Assembly: GCA_934149275.1 (NCBI GenBank)
Contig: CAKPEG010000002.1
Location: 105,953 to 169,952 of the forward strand
DNA length: 64,000 nucleotides
Source: an uncultured Clostridia bacterium
GTDB lineage: Bacteria; Bacillota; Clostridia; TANB77; CAG-508
Reading direction: 5' to 3'
The notes under the pieces are model-generated. The model was not told where the DNA came from, ran no database searches, and was given only the letters and a program-made list of their open reading frames with translations. A program made the position numbers and the translations under genes. Shown piece by piece: positions 8,986-16,915 of the stretch; positions within the stretch are counted from its first letter, which is position 1; every line of letters begins with the position of its first letter.

Positions 8986-9068
8986 AGCACTATATATTCT
9001 TAGTAGATTAGGAGGTAGTAATTTTTCAAAAATTATGTTTAAAGAATTTCATAAGAATATATAGTACT
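8986..9068 (+). other. long inverted repeat in the groL 3' untranslated region
   Basis: Arms at 8986-9002 and 9052-9068 match at 16 of 17 bases, the single difference being a G-U pair. The loop holds an AGGAGG (9010-9015), a small AATTTTT/AAAAATT hairpin and an ATG opening a nine-codon frame (9035-9064). It lies between groL and its terminator, so it is probably transcribed. Confidence 0.6.
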
Positions 9069-9088
9069 TAAAGTTAAATTTGGTATAG

Positions 9089-9118
9089 GCCTTCATCGCT
9101 TAAGATGAAGGCTTTTTT
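9089..9118 (+). terminator. groESL terminator
   Basis: GCCTTCATC / GATGAAGGC with a six-base loop and six T residues: a textbook intrinsic terminator. Confidence 0.9.
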
Positions 9119-9165
9119 ATATAATAGGAAAGTTCTTCGAACTTCCTATTATATAAAATAACAAT
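9118..9165. repeat. dispersed palindrome family D, copy 2
   Basis: The TATATAATAGGAA arm pairs with TTCCTATTATATA around a GTTCTTCGAAC centre, followed by AAATAACAAT. It abuts the T run of the groESL terminator. Same family as 4889 and 57184. Confidence 0.75.
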
Positions 9166-9173
9166 GCACGTGA

Positions 9174-9287
9174 TTAGCAACCGCAGTTTCTGTTACCGCC
9201 GCAACAACAACAGATTATTATTAAAAGAAGTATTATCCATAAGCAGTCATCACCAAATCCGCAACCACAACCTCTGTTCTCTGGCAT
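9174..9287 (-). CDS. 37-residue Cys/Gly-rich membrane micropeptide
   Basis: A very short gene reading MPENRGCGCGFGDDCLW, then a hydrophobic run of Ile/Leu, then CCCCGGNRNCGC. The layout (Cys/Gly head, one membrane helix, Cys/Gly tail) matches small proteins common in Clostridia, often labelled 'chorion class high-cysteine protein' or likened to YjcZ-type spore peptides; their function is unknown. GGGGGGAAACAAT precedes the ATG and is a strong ribosome site. Nine of 37 residues are Cys, which argues against chance. It lies between groL and mutL on the opposite strand. Confidence 0.75.
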   Translation of the reverse strand: MPENRGCGCGFGDDCLWIILLLIIICCCCGGNRNCGC

Positions 9288-9473
9288 ATTGTTTCCCCCC
9301 TTTGTAAGTATCAAGGAGCTTAAGCTCTTTTCTAAATCCTTAGTATGTTATATATTATGATTTTTTAGAAAAAGTGTTACTCAAAAAATGAGTAAAACGT
9401 ATATACAAAAGGGTTGCTTTAGTGATATAATACGAACTGGTAATAGTAATCGTAATAGTTGGAGGATAAATAG

Positions 9474-11846
9474 ATGGGAAATATTGTATTATTAGATGAT
9501 TTAACAATTAATAAAATTGCAGCAGGTGAAGTTATTGAAAGACCAGCTTCTGTTGTTAAAGAAATGGTTGAAAATTCAATAGATGCAGGTGCTACAAAAA
9601 TTACTGTTGAAATAAAAAATGGCGGAATTTCCTTCATAAGAATTTCTGATAATGGTAAAGGAATTGCAGAAGATGATATGGAAATTGCTTTTGAAAGACA
9701 TGCAACTAGCAAAATAAGAGTGGCAGAAGATATTACTAAAGTTACATCAATGGGGTTTAGAGGTGAGGCTTTAGCAAGTATTGCGGCTATTGCAAATGTT
9801 GAAATGGTTTCTAGAACAAAAGATTCAAATATAGGTCATAGAATTGTTGTTGAGGGTGGAAAAACTTTAGAGCAAGGTGAAACAGGTGCACCTTTAGGGA
9901 CAACAATTACAGTTAAAAATTTATTTTACAATACTCCTGTTAGATATAAATTTTTGAAAAAAGATTATACCGAGTCTGGTTATATTGAAGATGCAATTAC
10001 AAGACTTGCTTTAGTTCACAAAGAGATTGCTTTTAAACTTATAAATACTGGAAAAACTGTAATCCAAACAACTGGTAATGATGACGAGAAGAGCGTTATT
10101 TATAGCATTTATGGAAAAGATGTTGCAGAAGCAATAATTGAATCTGATTATGAATATGAAGGAATTAAAGTTACAGGTGTTGTTGGAAAACCAGAAATCG
10201 CAAGATCTAATCGTTCTAATCAATTATTTTTTGTTAATGGACGTTATATAAAAGATAAAACTTTAACAGCAGCGGCTGAGCAAGCTTTTAAAGGAATGAT
10301 TCCAATAAATAAATATGGTTTCTTGATTTTAAATCTTCAAATGGATCCAGCGTTAGTTGATGTTAATGTTCACCCAGCTAAGTTAGAAGTTCGTTTTGAA
10401 GAAGAAAATAAAGTTTTCAAATCAGTATATTATGCAGTAAAGGAAGCTCTTTCTAAAAAAGAATTAGTTGCAGATGCAGTTGAAGAAAAAACTATTCCAA
10501 AACAAGAAATAGCTCAAGAAATTGCGACACCAATTCAAACTACTGTACCAATTCAAATTGCAGAATCAGATTCAACTGAGGTGCCAAGTGGAAATTTACA
10601 ACAAGAAGCTGATGAAGTTGAAAAAACAATAAAGGACGATGAAAAACCTGAAAAAACTGGCGTTTTTGGATTTTTGAGAAAAAATAAACATTTAGAAAAA
10701 GAGCCAGAAGAAAAAGAAAACATGCTAGAAGAAATCTATAAATTTAGAAAGGGGTTAAAAGAAATTGGAGTAGCCGAAGTTACACCGAATGTGTATACAC
10801 CAATTATTTCTGAAGAAAAAGATGAATCAGCTCAAGAAGAGATAGCTAATGAAGAAGGAACATCTGAACAAGGAGTTCAAGAAGAAACAACAGGAATTTC
10901 AGTACCTTCTGAAGAAAAAGTTCAAGAAGCTACTGAAGAATTAATAAAACAAAGACAATCAAATGAGATTTTAGAAGAAGCTATAAAAAATAGTAAAGCA
11001 GAAAATCCATTAAATAAAGAGTTTGAGAAAGCTTCTGAAACTCCAGAAAAATTTGATACAATGTATTCAAAAATATTTGGAGATAAAGTAAATTCTTCAG
11101 CTCAAATAACAGAATCTAAAGAACTTTCAGAAAATGAGAAAAAGGTATTAGATGAAATAAAAAGTACTGTAAGACCTGCCTTTGAAACAGAGGTTTCTGA
11201 TGAAAACCGTCAAGCGCCTATATCAGAAGAAAATACAGAGCAAATTGAAGAATTTAAAAATATGGCTGGTAAGAATTATAAATTTATTGGAATTGTATTT
11301 TCAACATATATAATTGTAGAAATTGAAAATGAAATGTATATAATAGATCAACATGCTGCTCATGAGAGAATTATGTATGAAAAAGTTAAAAAGAATTATT
11401 ATAGTACAACAGATAAAGATTCTCAATTGATGTTGTTACCAGACATAATAAATCTTACTCATAAAGAAGCAGAAACAATTAAAGAGAACTTAGAAATGTT
11501 TGGACAAGCTGGATTCACTTTAGAAGCATTTGGTGAGAATACTATAAAATTAACAGGTGTTCCAAATATTTGTATGGATATGAATACTAAGCAATTGTTC
11601 CTTGATTTGCTTGATGAGGTTGATAATTATTCAAGAACTGATCGTCAAGATAAAGAGGAGAGGTTTATTGCTACTATTGCTTGTAAGTCTGCAGTTAAGG
11701 CTAATATGAAACTTACTGAAAAAGAGGTCGATAAGCTTATGGAGAGGTTGCTTGCTCTTCCAAATCCATTTACTTGTCCTCATGGTAGACCTACTGCAAT
11801 TAGGATGAGTAGATATGATATAGAGCGTAAGTTCGCTAGGAAATAA
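9474..11846 (+). CDS. mutL: DNA mismatch repair protein MutL with endonuclease motif
   Basis: 790 residues, longer than the usual ~620-650. The GHKL ATPase domain is clear (IAAGEVIERPASVVKEMVEN, DNGKGI, FRGEALASIAAI). The C-terminal dimerisation domain carries DQHAAHERIMYEK, the metal-binding endonuclease motif of MutL from bacteria lacking MutH, plus ACKSAVKA and CPHGRPTAIRMS. The extra length is an acidic linker (about res 330-600) rich in Glu/Gln/Lys and probably disordered. GGAGG precedes the ATG. mutS is not in the window. miaA follows after an intergenic structured repeat. Confidence 0.96.
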   Translation: MGNIVLLDDLTINKIAAGEVIERPASVVKEMVENSIDAGATKITVEIKNGGISFIRISDNGKGIAEDDMEIAFERHATSKIRVAEDITKVTSMGFRGEALASIAAIANVEMVSRTKDSNIGHRIVVEGGKTLEQGETGAPLGTTITVKNLFYNTPVRYKFLKKDYTESGYIEDAITRLALVHKEIAFKLINTGKTVIQTTGNDDEKSVIYSIYGKDVAEAIIESDYEYEGIKVTGVVGKPEIARSNRSNQLFFVNGRYIKDKTLTAAAEQAFKGMIPINKYGFLILNLQMDPALVDVNVHPAKLEVRFEEENKVFKSVYYAVKEALSKKELVADAVEEKTIPKQEIAQEIATPIQTTVPIQIAESDSTEVPSGNLQQEADEVEKTIKDDEKPEKTGVFGFLRKNKHLEKEPEEKENMLEEIYKFRKGLKEIGVAEVTPNVYTPIISEEKDESAQEEIANEEGTSEQGVQEETTGISVPSEEKVQEATEELIKQRQSNEILEEAIKNSKAENPLNKEFEKASETPEKFDTMYSKIFGDKVNSSAQITESKELSENEKKVLDEIKSTVRPAFETEVSDENRQAPISEENTEQIEEFKNMAGKNYKFIGIVFSTYIIVEIENEMYIIDQHAAHERIMYEKVKKNYYSTTDKDSQLMLLPDIINLTHKEAETIKENLEMFGQAGFTLEAFGENTIKLTGVPNICMDMNTKQLFLDLLDEVDNYSRTDRQDKEERFIATIACKSAVKANMKLTEKEVDKLMERLLALPNPFTCPHGRPTAIRMSRYDIERKFARK

Positions 11847-11987
11847 GATTTTGAAAAGTATTATGTATCTTGCGGTGTTAAAATAATTTTGAAAAATGTT
11901 TTAACGTACTTATGTATGTTCCGGTATTTAAAAAATCATTTTGCCTTGCAATATGCATAATCTTTTCAAAAATAATGCATATTTGAG

Positions 11988-12141
11988 TGAATTTATATTA
12001 ATTTTTTCACACCTTTCTGTCGCATTCCTTAATTTCAAAATAAAAATTGCATTTTTATTTGAAACGGGTAGAATGCTTCAATCGAACTCACTTCGTTCGT
12101 TTGGTCCCTGCGCGGTGATTCAAAAATTTAATATAAATTCA
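11988..12141. repeat. structured dispersed repeat family A, copy 1
   Basis: Fills most of the 320-base gap between mutL and miaA. A core at about 12002-12129 is near-identical to 27542-27671. Pairing arms nest: an outer TGAATTTATATTAA arm with its complement ending at 12141, a GCATTC/GAATGC pair, an AT-rich helix around 12033-12064, and a CGAAC/GTTCG hairpin. A plus-strand frame over 11941-12150 is not coding. Confidence 0.8.
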
Positions 12142-12166
12142 TTCAGATAAAAAAGGAAAGGTTTTT

Positions 12167-13087
12167 ATGGAGAAAGTTATTGTAATAGCGGGGCCAACAG
12201 CTTCTGGTAAAACTGCTTTGGCTGTTGAACTTGCAAAGAAAATTAATGGTGAAGTTATTTCTTGTGATTCAATGCAGATTTATAAGGATATGAGTATTGG
12301 AACTGCTAAGCCAACTGTTGAAGAAATGGATGGGGTTCCACATTATTTAATAGATTTTGTTTTTCCTGATGAGAGATATTCTGTTGCAGATTTTAAAAGA
12401 GATGCTGAGGAGAAAATAGAATATGTTCTAAGTAAAGGTAAGGTTCCTATATTATGTGGTGGAACAGGTTTATATATAGATACTTTAGTTTTTGGAATTG
12501 ATTATCCTGAAGTTGAACTTGATCAAGAATATAGAGATGAGTTAATGAAGAAGGCTGAATCAGATGAAGGATTGAATGAACTTTATGATGAGGCTAAAAG
12601 CATTGATCCAGAAGCTATGGAGAAAATTAGCGAAAATGATAAAAAAAGAATTACTAGAGTGCTTGAACTATATAAGGCAACTGGGAAAACCAAAACAGAA
12701 TTAGAGAAAATTTCTAGAAGTAATGGTGTGAAGTATGATTATAGAGTTTTTGCAATCGATATGGATAGAGAAAAATTGTATGATAGAATCAACAGAAGAG
12801 TTGATATAATGATAGAGCAAGGACTAATAGAGGAAGTTAGAAATGTTGTAGAAAAGTATGATAAGTTTCCAACTGCAATGCAGGGATTAGGATATAAAGA
12901 GGTTGTTGAATATTTTGATGGAAAACTTACTAAACAAGAAATGATTGATAAAATAAAACAGGAAACAAGAAGATATGCTAAAAGACAACTTACATGGTTT
13001 AGAAAAAATAAGAACATTGTTTGGATAGATGGGCTTGATGATAGAAATAAGAACATTGATTTAATTATAAGCAATGTTAATATGTGA
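12167..13087 (+). CDS. miaA: tRNA dimethylallyltransferase
   Basis: 306-residue MiaA, which adds a dimethylallyl group to A37 of tRNAs reading UNN codons. It begins VIVIAGPTASGKTALAVELA (P-loop), then ISCDSMQIYKDMSIGTAKP, VPILCGGTGLYID and a C-terminal AMQGLGYKEVVEY ... RRYAKRQLTWFRK. Length is typical. AAAGGAAAGG lies ahead of the ATG. It follows mutL, a common pairing, and its stop overlaps the opening of the next frame. Confidence 0.96.
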   Translation: MEKVIVIAGPTASGKTALAVELAKKINGEVISCDSMQIYKDMSIGTAKPTVEEMDGVPHYLIDFVFPDERYSVADFKRDAEEKIEYVLSKGKVPILCGGTGLYIDTLVFGIDYPEVELDQEYRDELMKKAESDEGLNELYDEAKSIDPEAMEKISENDKKRITRVLELYKATGKTKTELEKISRSNGVKYDYRVFAIDMDREKLYDRINRRVDIMIEQGLIEEVRNVVEKYDKFPTAMQGLGYKEVVEYFDGKLTKQEMIDKIKQETRRYAKRQLTWFRKNKNIVWIDGLDDRNKNIDLIISNVNM

Positions 13088-13101
13088 AGGGTGGTTTGAA
13101 A

Positions 13102-14337
13102 TTGGACGAACAAAAGAAAACTTCTAAAAATATATTACCTAGAATAATTGCTGTTCTTGCTGTAGTTATATTAATTGTTTATTTAATTTATAATACAGTA
13201 AGGCTTGTAACTAGTCCAGCAGATACGTTTGTTGTTGAAAATGGTACACTTGATTCTGCTGAAACTGTTGATGCAGTTGTTATTAGAGATGAGCAAGTTT
13301 TGCAAGGAAAAAATTATATGAATGGTATGGAAAAGGTTATTGCAGAAGGAAAAAGAGCAGCAAAGGGTGAAGCTATTTTTAGATACTATGTTAATGGTGA
13401 AGATACAATAAAAAAAGAAATAGAAGATTTGGATAAAAAAATAGCTGAAGCTCAAAAGAGCGAGAATTCGCCATATCCTACAGATGTACAAGTTTTAAAG
13501 AATAGGATAAAGTCTCTTGAAGAAAAAATTTATGAAACTAATAATATAGAAGAGGTTGAAAATTATAAAAAAGAAATAGAGGAGTGCACACTTAAAATTT
13601 CTACAATTATAGGGGATTTAAGTCCGGCTGGTTCATATATAAAAGATCTTATCAATCAAAAAAATGCATATTTGAAAAAAATTACTGAAGGAGCAGAAGA
13701 AATTAAAACAACAGAGAGTGGAACTGTTTCATACAGAGTTGATAATTTAGAATCAATTTTAACTACTTCTGATTTTAACTATTTAAATAAGAAATTTTTA
13801 GATGATTTAGATTTAAAAAGTGGAGAGTTGATTGAATCAAGCAGTGAAAAGGGAAAAGTTATTACTCAATTTTATTGCTATTTGGCAATTGAAATGAATT
13901 CTGAATCTGCAATGAATGCTAAAGTTGGTGATAAAGTTAAAATTAGATATGATGTTGATAGTTCAATTACTTCTGAAATAGTTCAAATTAATGAAGAAGA
14001 TGGATCTAGAGTAATTATTTTTAAGATAAAAGATTTACCAGAGAAAATGATTAATTATAGAAAAATTTCTGTTGATGTTATTTGGTGGGAATATTCTGGA
14101 TTGAAAATACCTAATTCTGCAATTATAACAGAAGGTGATAAATCTTTTGTTGAAAGAAATAGAGCAGGATATAATGCTAAGGTATTAGTGAAAATATTAA
14201 AACAAAATGATGCATATGCTATAGTTGATAACTATACAACTCAGGAATTACAAGAGTTAGGGTATTCATATGACGAGATAAAAAATATATATAGTATAAA
14301 GCAATATGACAAAATAGTGATAAAGACTAAAGAATAA
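13102..14337 (+). CDS. HlyD-like membrane-anchored adaptor upstream of sepF
   Basis: 411 residues. One N-terminal transmembrane helix (ILPRIIAVLAVVILIVYLIY) is followed by a barrel-sandwich/lipoyl-like segment (SAETVDAVVIRDEQVL), a coiled coil (res ~110-190) and a beta-rich C-terminus. The layout resembles HlyD-type membrane fusion proteins, but no transporter lies beside it. Starts are unusual: a GTG at 13084 overlaps the miaA stop, but the TTG at 13102 is better placed behind AAGGGTGG. Lying between miaA and sepF, it may belong with the division genes, which is inference. Confidence 0.7.
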   Translation: MDEQKKTSKNILPRIIAVLAVVILIVYLIYNTVRLVTSPADTFVVENGTLDSAETVDAVVIRDEQVLQGKNYMNGMEKVIAEGKRAAKGEAIFRYYVNGEDTIKKEIEDLDKKIAEAQKSENSPYPTDVQVLKNRIKSLEEKIYETNNIEEVENYKKEIEECTLKISTIIGDLSPAGSYIKDLINQKNAYLKKITEGAEEIKTTESGTVSYRVDNLESILTTSDFNYLNKKFLDDLDLKSGELIESSSEKGKVITQFYCYLAIEMNSESAMNAKVGDKVKIRYDVDSSITSEIVQINEEDGSRVIIFKIKDLPEKMINYRKISVDVIWWEYSGLKIPNSAIITEGDKSFVERNRAGYNAKVLVKILKQNDAYAIVDNYTTQELQELGYSYDEIKNIYSIKQYDKIVIKTKE

Positions 14338-14467
14338 TATTACAATAGTATTACAATAATATTAATTTTGTATAACAAACCTTTTTTAGTTCTTGACAGA
14401 TTAATAAAAAAGAAGGATACTATATGCAGTAATTAAAATTTTGTAGATAATTTTGGGAGGAAATTAG

Positions 14468-14947
14468 ATGGCTAATGCAGTTGTAAATAAAATATTAGAT
14501 TTGTTAGGAGTAGATAACGGAGAAGCAGAAGAGAATGAAGAAATGTTAGATAATGAGTATTCTTATTCATATGAACCAGATGAAGAAGCTCAAGAAGATG
14601 AAGATAGAGGATTATTTAGAAATAGAAAAGGTAGTAAAGTTGTTAATATGGCTCAACAACAAATAAAAATGAAAATTGCTAAGCCAACAGCTTTTGAGCA
14701 AGCAGAAGATATATGTATTTTATTAAGAGAAAAAAATGCAATTGTTGTAAATTTGGAATATGTAAATAAAGATGTTGCAAGAAGAATTTTAGATGTTATA
14801 AGTGGAGCTGTTAAAGTTTTAGATGGACATTTTGAAAAAGTTTCTAATTCAATATTCATTGTTGCACCCTTTAATTATGATATAGTTAACGATATGACAA
14901 GAGAGGAAATTAAAAATAAACTTTCTGTTTCATGGCTAAATAAATAA
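14468..14947 (+). CDS. sepF: cell division protein SepF
   Basis: 159 residues: an N-terminal amphipathic helix (MANAVVNKILDLLGV), an acidic linker, then the SepF core IAKPTAFEQAEDICILLREK ... RRILDVISGAVKVLDGHFEKVSNSIFIVAP. SepF polymerises into rings and tethers FtsZ to the membrane in Firmicutes. GGGAGG precedes the ATG. It lies 15 bases before divIVA, the usual division cluster arrangement; ftsZ itself is not here. Confidence 0.95.
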   Translation: MANAVVNKILDLLGVDNGEAEENEEMLDNEYSYSYEPDEEAQEDEDRGLFRNRKGSKVVNMAQQQIKMKIAKPTAFEQAEDICILLREKNAIVVNLEYVNKDVARRILDVISGAVKVLDGHFEKVSNSIFIVAPFNYDIVNDMTREEIKNKLSVSWLNK

Positions 14948-14962
14948 AATAGGAGGATTACT

Positions 14963-15412
14963 ATGCTTACACCACTAGACATTGAAAACAAAAAATTTCA
15001 AAAACAAATGATGAATGGTTATAATGTAGATGAAGTTGATGATTTTTTGGATGAAATTACTGTTGATTATGAAAAGCTATATAAAGATAATACAGAACTT
15101 CGTGCAGAAATAGAAAGATCTAAGAGTGACCTTGAGAAATATAAGAATATTGAGCAAACATTACAAAATACGTTAGTAATGGCTCAAAAAACAGCTGATG
15201 ATATTAAGAATAATGCACAAGATGAGGCTGATAATATTATAAAAAATGCTAGATCTAAGATGCAAGAGTCTGTTGATGAATTGACAAAAGAATCTGAAAC
15301 AAGAAAAAGAGAGTTTGCTGAAACTAAAAAGCAATTTGATATTTATAGAGCTAAAATGGAAGCTTTATTAATTTCACAACTTGAATTGTTGAAAGATATG
15401 AAAGAAGATTAA
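14963..15412 (+). CDS. divIVA: DivIVA-domain protein
   Basis: 149 residues. It starts MLTPLDIENKKFQKQMMNGY and NVDEVDDFLDEI, the DivIVA membrane-curvature domain, then a long coiled coil with Lys/Glu heptads. It recruits partners to poles and division sites. It is directly behind sepF and is followed by a strong terminator. Confidence 0.92.
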   Translation: MLTPLDIENKKFQKQMMNGYNVDEVDDFLDEITVDYEKLYKDNTELRAEIERSKSDLEKYKNIEQTLQNTLVMAQKTADDIKNNAQDEADNIIKNARSKMQESVDELTKESETRKREFAETKKQFDIYRAKMEALLISQLELLKDMKED

Positions 15413-15431
15413 CAAAAGATAAATATTTTTG

Positions 15432-15456
15432 GGGTTGATTTGTCAACCCTTTTTTT
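15432..15456 (+). terminator. terminator of the sepF-divIVA operon
   Basis: GGGTTGA / TCAACCC with a TTTG loop and seven T residues. Confidence 0.9.
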
Positions 15457-15634
15457 CGACTTTGTGAATAAATCAGAAATATATAAAATGGATGTTTGCT
15501 TAGAAAAACCATATTACAAAAGGATTAAACAAATGTTACAAAGTTAATTATTCTTTACATTTGTGTTAATATTATTGACTTATTATATATTTAAAATAAA
15601 ATATACGTATAGGATTGTCGAGGTTTAATTATAG

Positions 15635-16192
15635 ATGAGAATTATTAGTGGAACAGCTCGAGGAACGAAACTTTATACATTAGACGGAATGAATACTAGA
15701 CCTACACTTGATAGAGTTAAAGAACCTTTATTTAATATAATTAATTTTGATTTAGAGGATGCTATTGTTTTAGACTTGTTTGCTGGATCTGGAGCATTAG
15801 GATTAGAAGCAATAAGTAGAGGCGCTAAAAAAGCTTTTTTCTGTGAAAAGAATAGAGAAGCTGCTTTAGTTGTTGAAAGAAATATTGAGAAAACAAAGTT
15901 TAAGGATAAAGCAATTTTGATAAAAACTGATTTTGAAAATGCAATAATGCAAATTAAAAATCAAAAGGTAAAAATAGATGTTGTGTTTATTGATCCACCA
16001 TATAAAACTGATTTTGTAAAAAAATCAATAGATGCTTTGTTGAGTTCAGGAATATTAAATGAGGATTTTATTATTATAGTTGAAACTGATGAACCAGATA
16101 GAATTTTAGATGAGATAAAAAATATTGATATAAATATTTATGATACCAGAAAATATGGACGTGTAAGTTTATTATTTTTGAATCGTAAATAG
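15635..16192 (+). CDS. rsmD: 16S rRNA (guanine-966-N2)-methyltransferase
   Basis: 185-residue RsmD. It begins MRIISGTARGTKLYTLDGMN and TRPTLDRVKEPLFNII, then the SAM motif VLDLFAGSGALGLEAISRGA and the catalytic FIDPPY. It methylates G966 of 16S rRNA. coaD, its usual partner, is absent; an unrelated coiled-coil gene follows. A TTGACT lies at 15575-15580 upstream, but no clear -10 is correctly spaced. Confidence 0.94.
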   Translation: MRIISGTARGTKLYTLDGMNTRPTLDRVKEPLFNIINFDLEDAIVLDLFAGSGALGLEAISRGAKKAFFCEKNREAALVVERNIEKTKFKDKAILIKTDFENAIMQIKNQKVKIDVVFIDPPYKTDFVKKSIDALLSSGILNEDFIIIVETDEPDRILDEIKNIDINIYDTRKYGRVSLLFLNRK

Positions 16193-16237
16193 AAGCTTTT
16201 TGATCAATATAAACATTAGGAAGGAATGAGTTTAGAG

Positions 16238-16717
16238 ATGGAGATATTTACTCTTTTAGAAACAATTGAAGATTTGCTTGAAAATAGTAAAAAGGTACCG
16301 TTTTCAAATAAAAGTATTGTTGACAAAGATGAAATTTTAGATGTTATAAAAGAGATTAGACTTAAGTTGCCTGATGACTTAAAACAAGCTAAATGGGTTA
16401 AGGAAGAGCGTACTAGAATAATTCAAGAAGCTAAAAAAGAAGGCGAAGATATTGTAAAAGAAGCTGAGAATAGAATTATTGCAATGATTGATGAACATGA
16501 GATTACTAGAAAGGCTTATGAGGAAAAACAAAAGATTATTGAATCAGCTAATGATATGGCAAGAGAGATGTCTGAGGGCACTAAGGAATATGCTGATAAT
16601 ATTTTGGCTGAGGTTGAAGATACAATGGCAACGTTGATGGGAAATATGGAGGCAGCTCAAGCAACAGTTAATAGTGCTTTAGCTACAATAAAAAATAATA
16701 GAAACGAATTAAAATAG
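16238..16717 (+). CDS. coiled-coil protein of unknown function
   Basis: 159 residues, almost wholly helical, with charged heptads (KWVKEERTRIIQEAKKEG, EDIVKEAENRI) reminiscent of ATP-synthase b-subunit or DivIVA-type coiled coils; no enzyme motif and no membrane segment. Two starts are possible: the Met at 16226 sits directly on AGGAAGGA, so the Met at 16238 is preferred. It lies between rsmD and ftsK and may share the rsmD transcript. Confidence 0.65.
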   Translation: MEIFTLLETIEDLLENSKKVPFSNKSIVDKDEILDVIKEIRLKLPDDLKQAKWVKEERTRIIQEAKKEGEDIVKEAENRIIAMIDEHEITRKAYEEKQKIIESANDMAREMSEGTKEYADNILAEVEDTMATLMGNMEAAQATVNSALATIKNNRNELK

Positions 16718-16771
16718 ATTTTTGAAATGAGATGAATCCAAAATGTTAGATAAAATGTTTAACATATTGAA

Positions 16772-16826
16772 GTGAACCAAAAATTGTTAGACAAAATTTG
16801 TTTAATAAGGAGGGTTCATTTTTTTT
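16772..16826 (+). terminator. terminator-like hairpin with an upstream partial duplicate
   Basis: TGAACC (16773-16778) pairs with GGTTCA at 16813-16818 around an inner AAATTGT/ACAAATTT-like stem, followed by eight T. A diverged copy of the left half (GAATCCAAAATGTTAGAT) begins near 16736. It could be an old insertion-sequence end reused as a terminator. Confidence 0.5.
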
Positions 16827-16915
16827 GCATTAATTTTAAAAAAAAGATGTTATTTTTTATTTGTTTTGATATAATATTATCGATTTATTTAATATTACGA
16901 TAGGAGGATTTTGCG

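Noticed and set aside
11941..12150. Plus-strand frame of 69 codons between mutL and miaA
   Set aside because: It lies inside the family A repeat; no ribosome site, and the matching region at 27.5 kb does not keep the frame.
15575..15607. Promoter before rsmD
   Set aside because: TTGACT is good, but the nearest -10-like TATACG is 21 bases away, so it is noted in the gene entry only.
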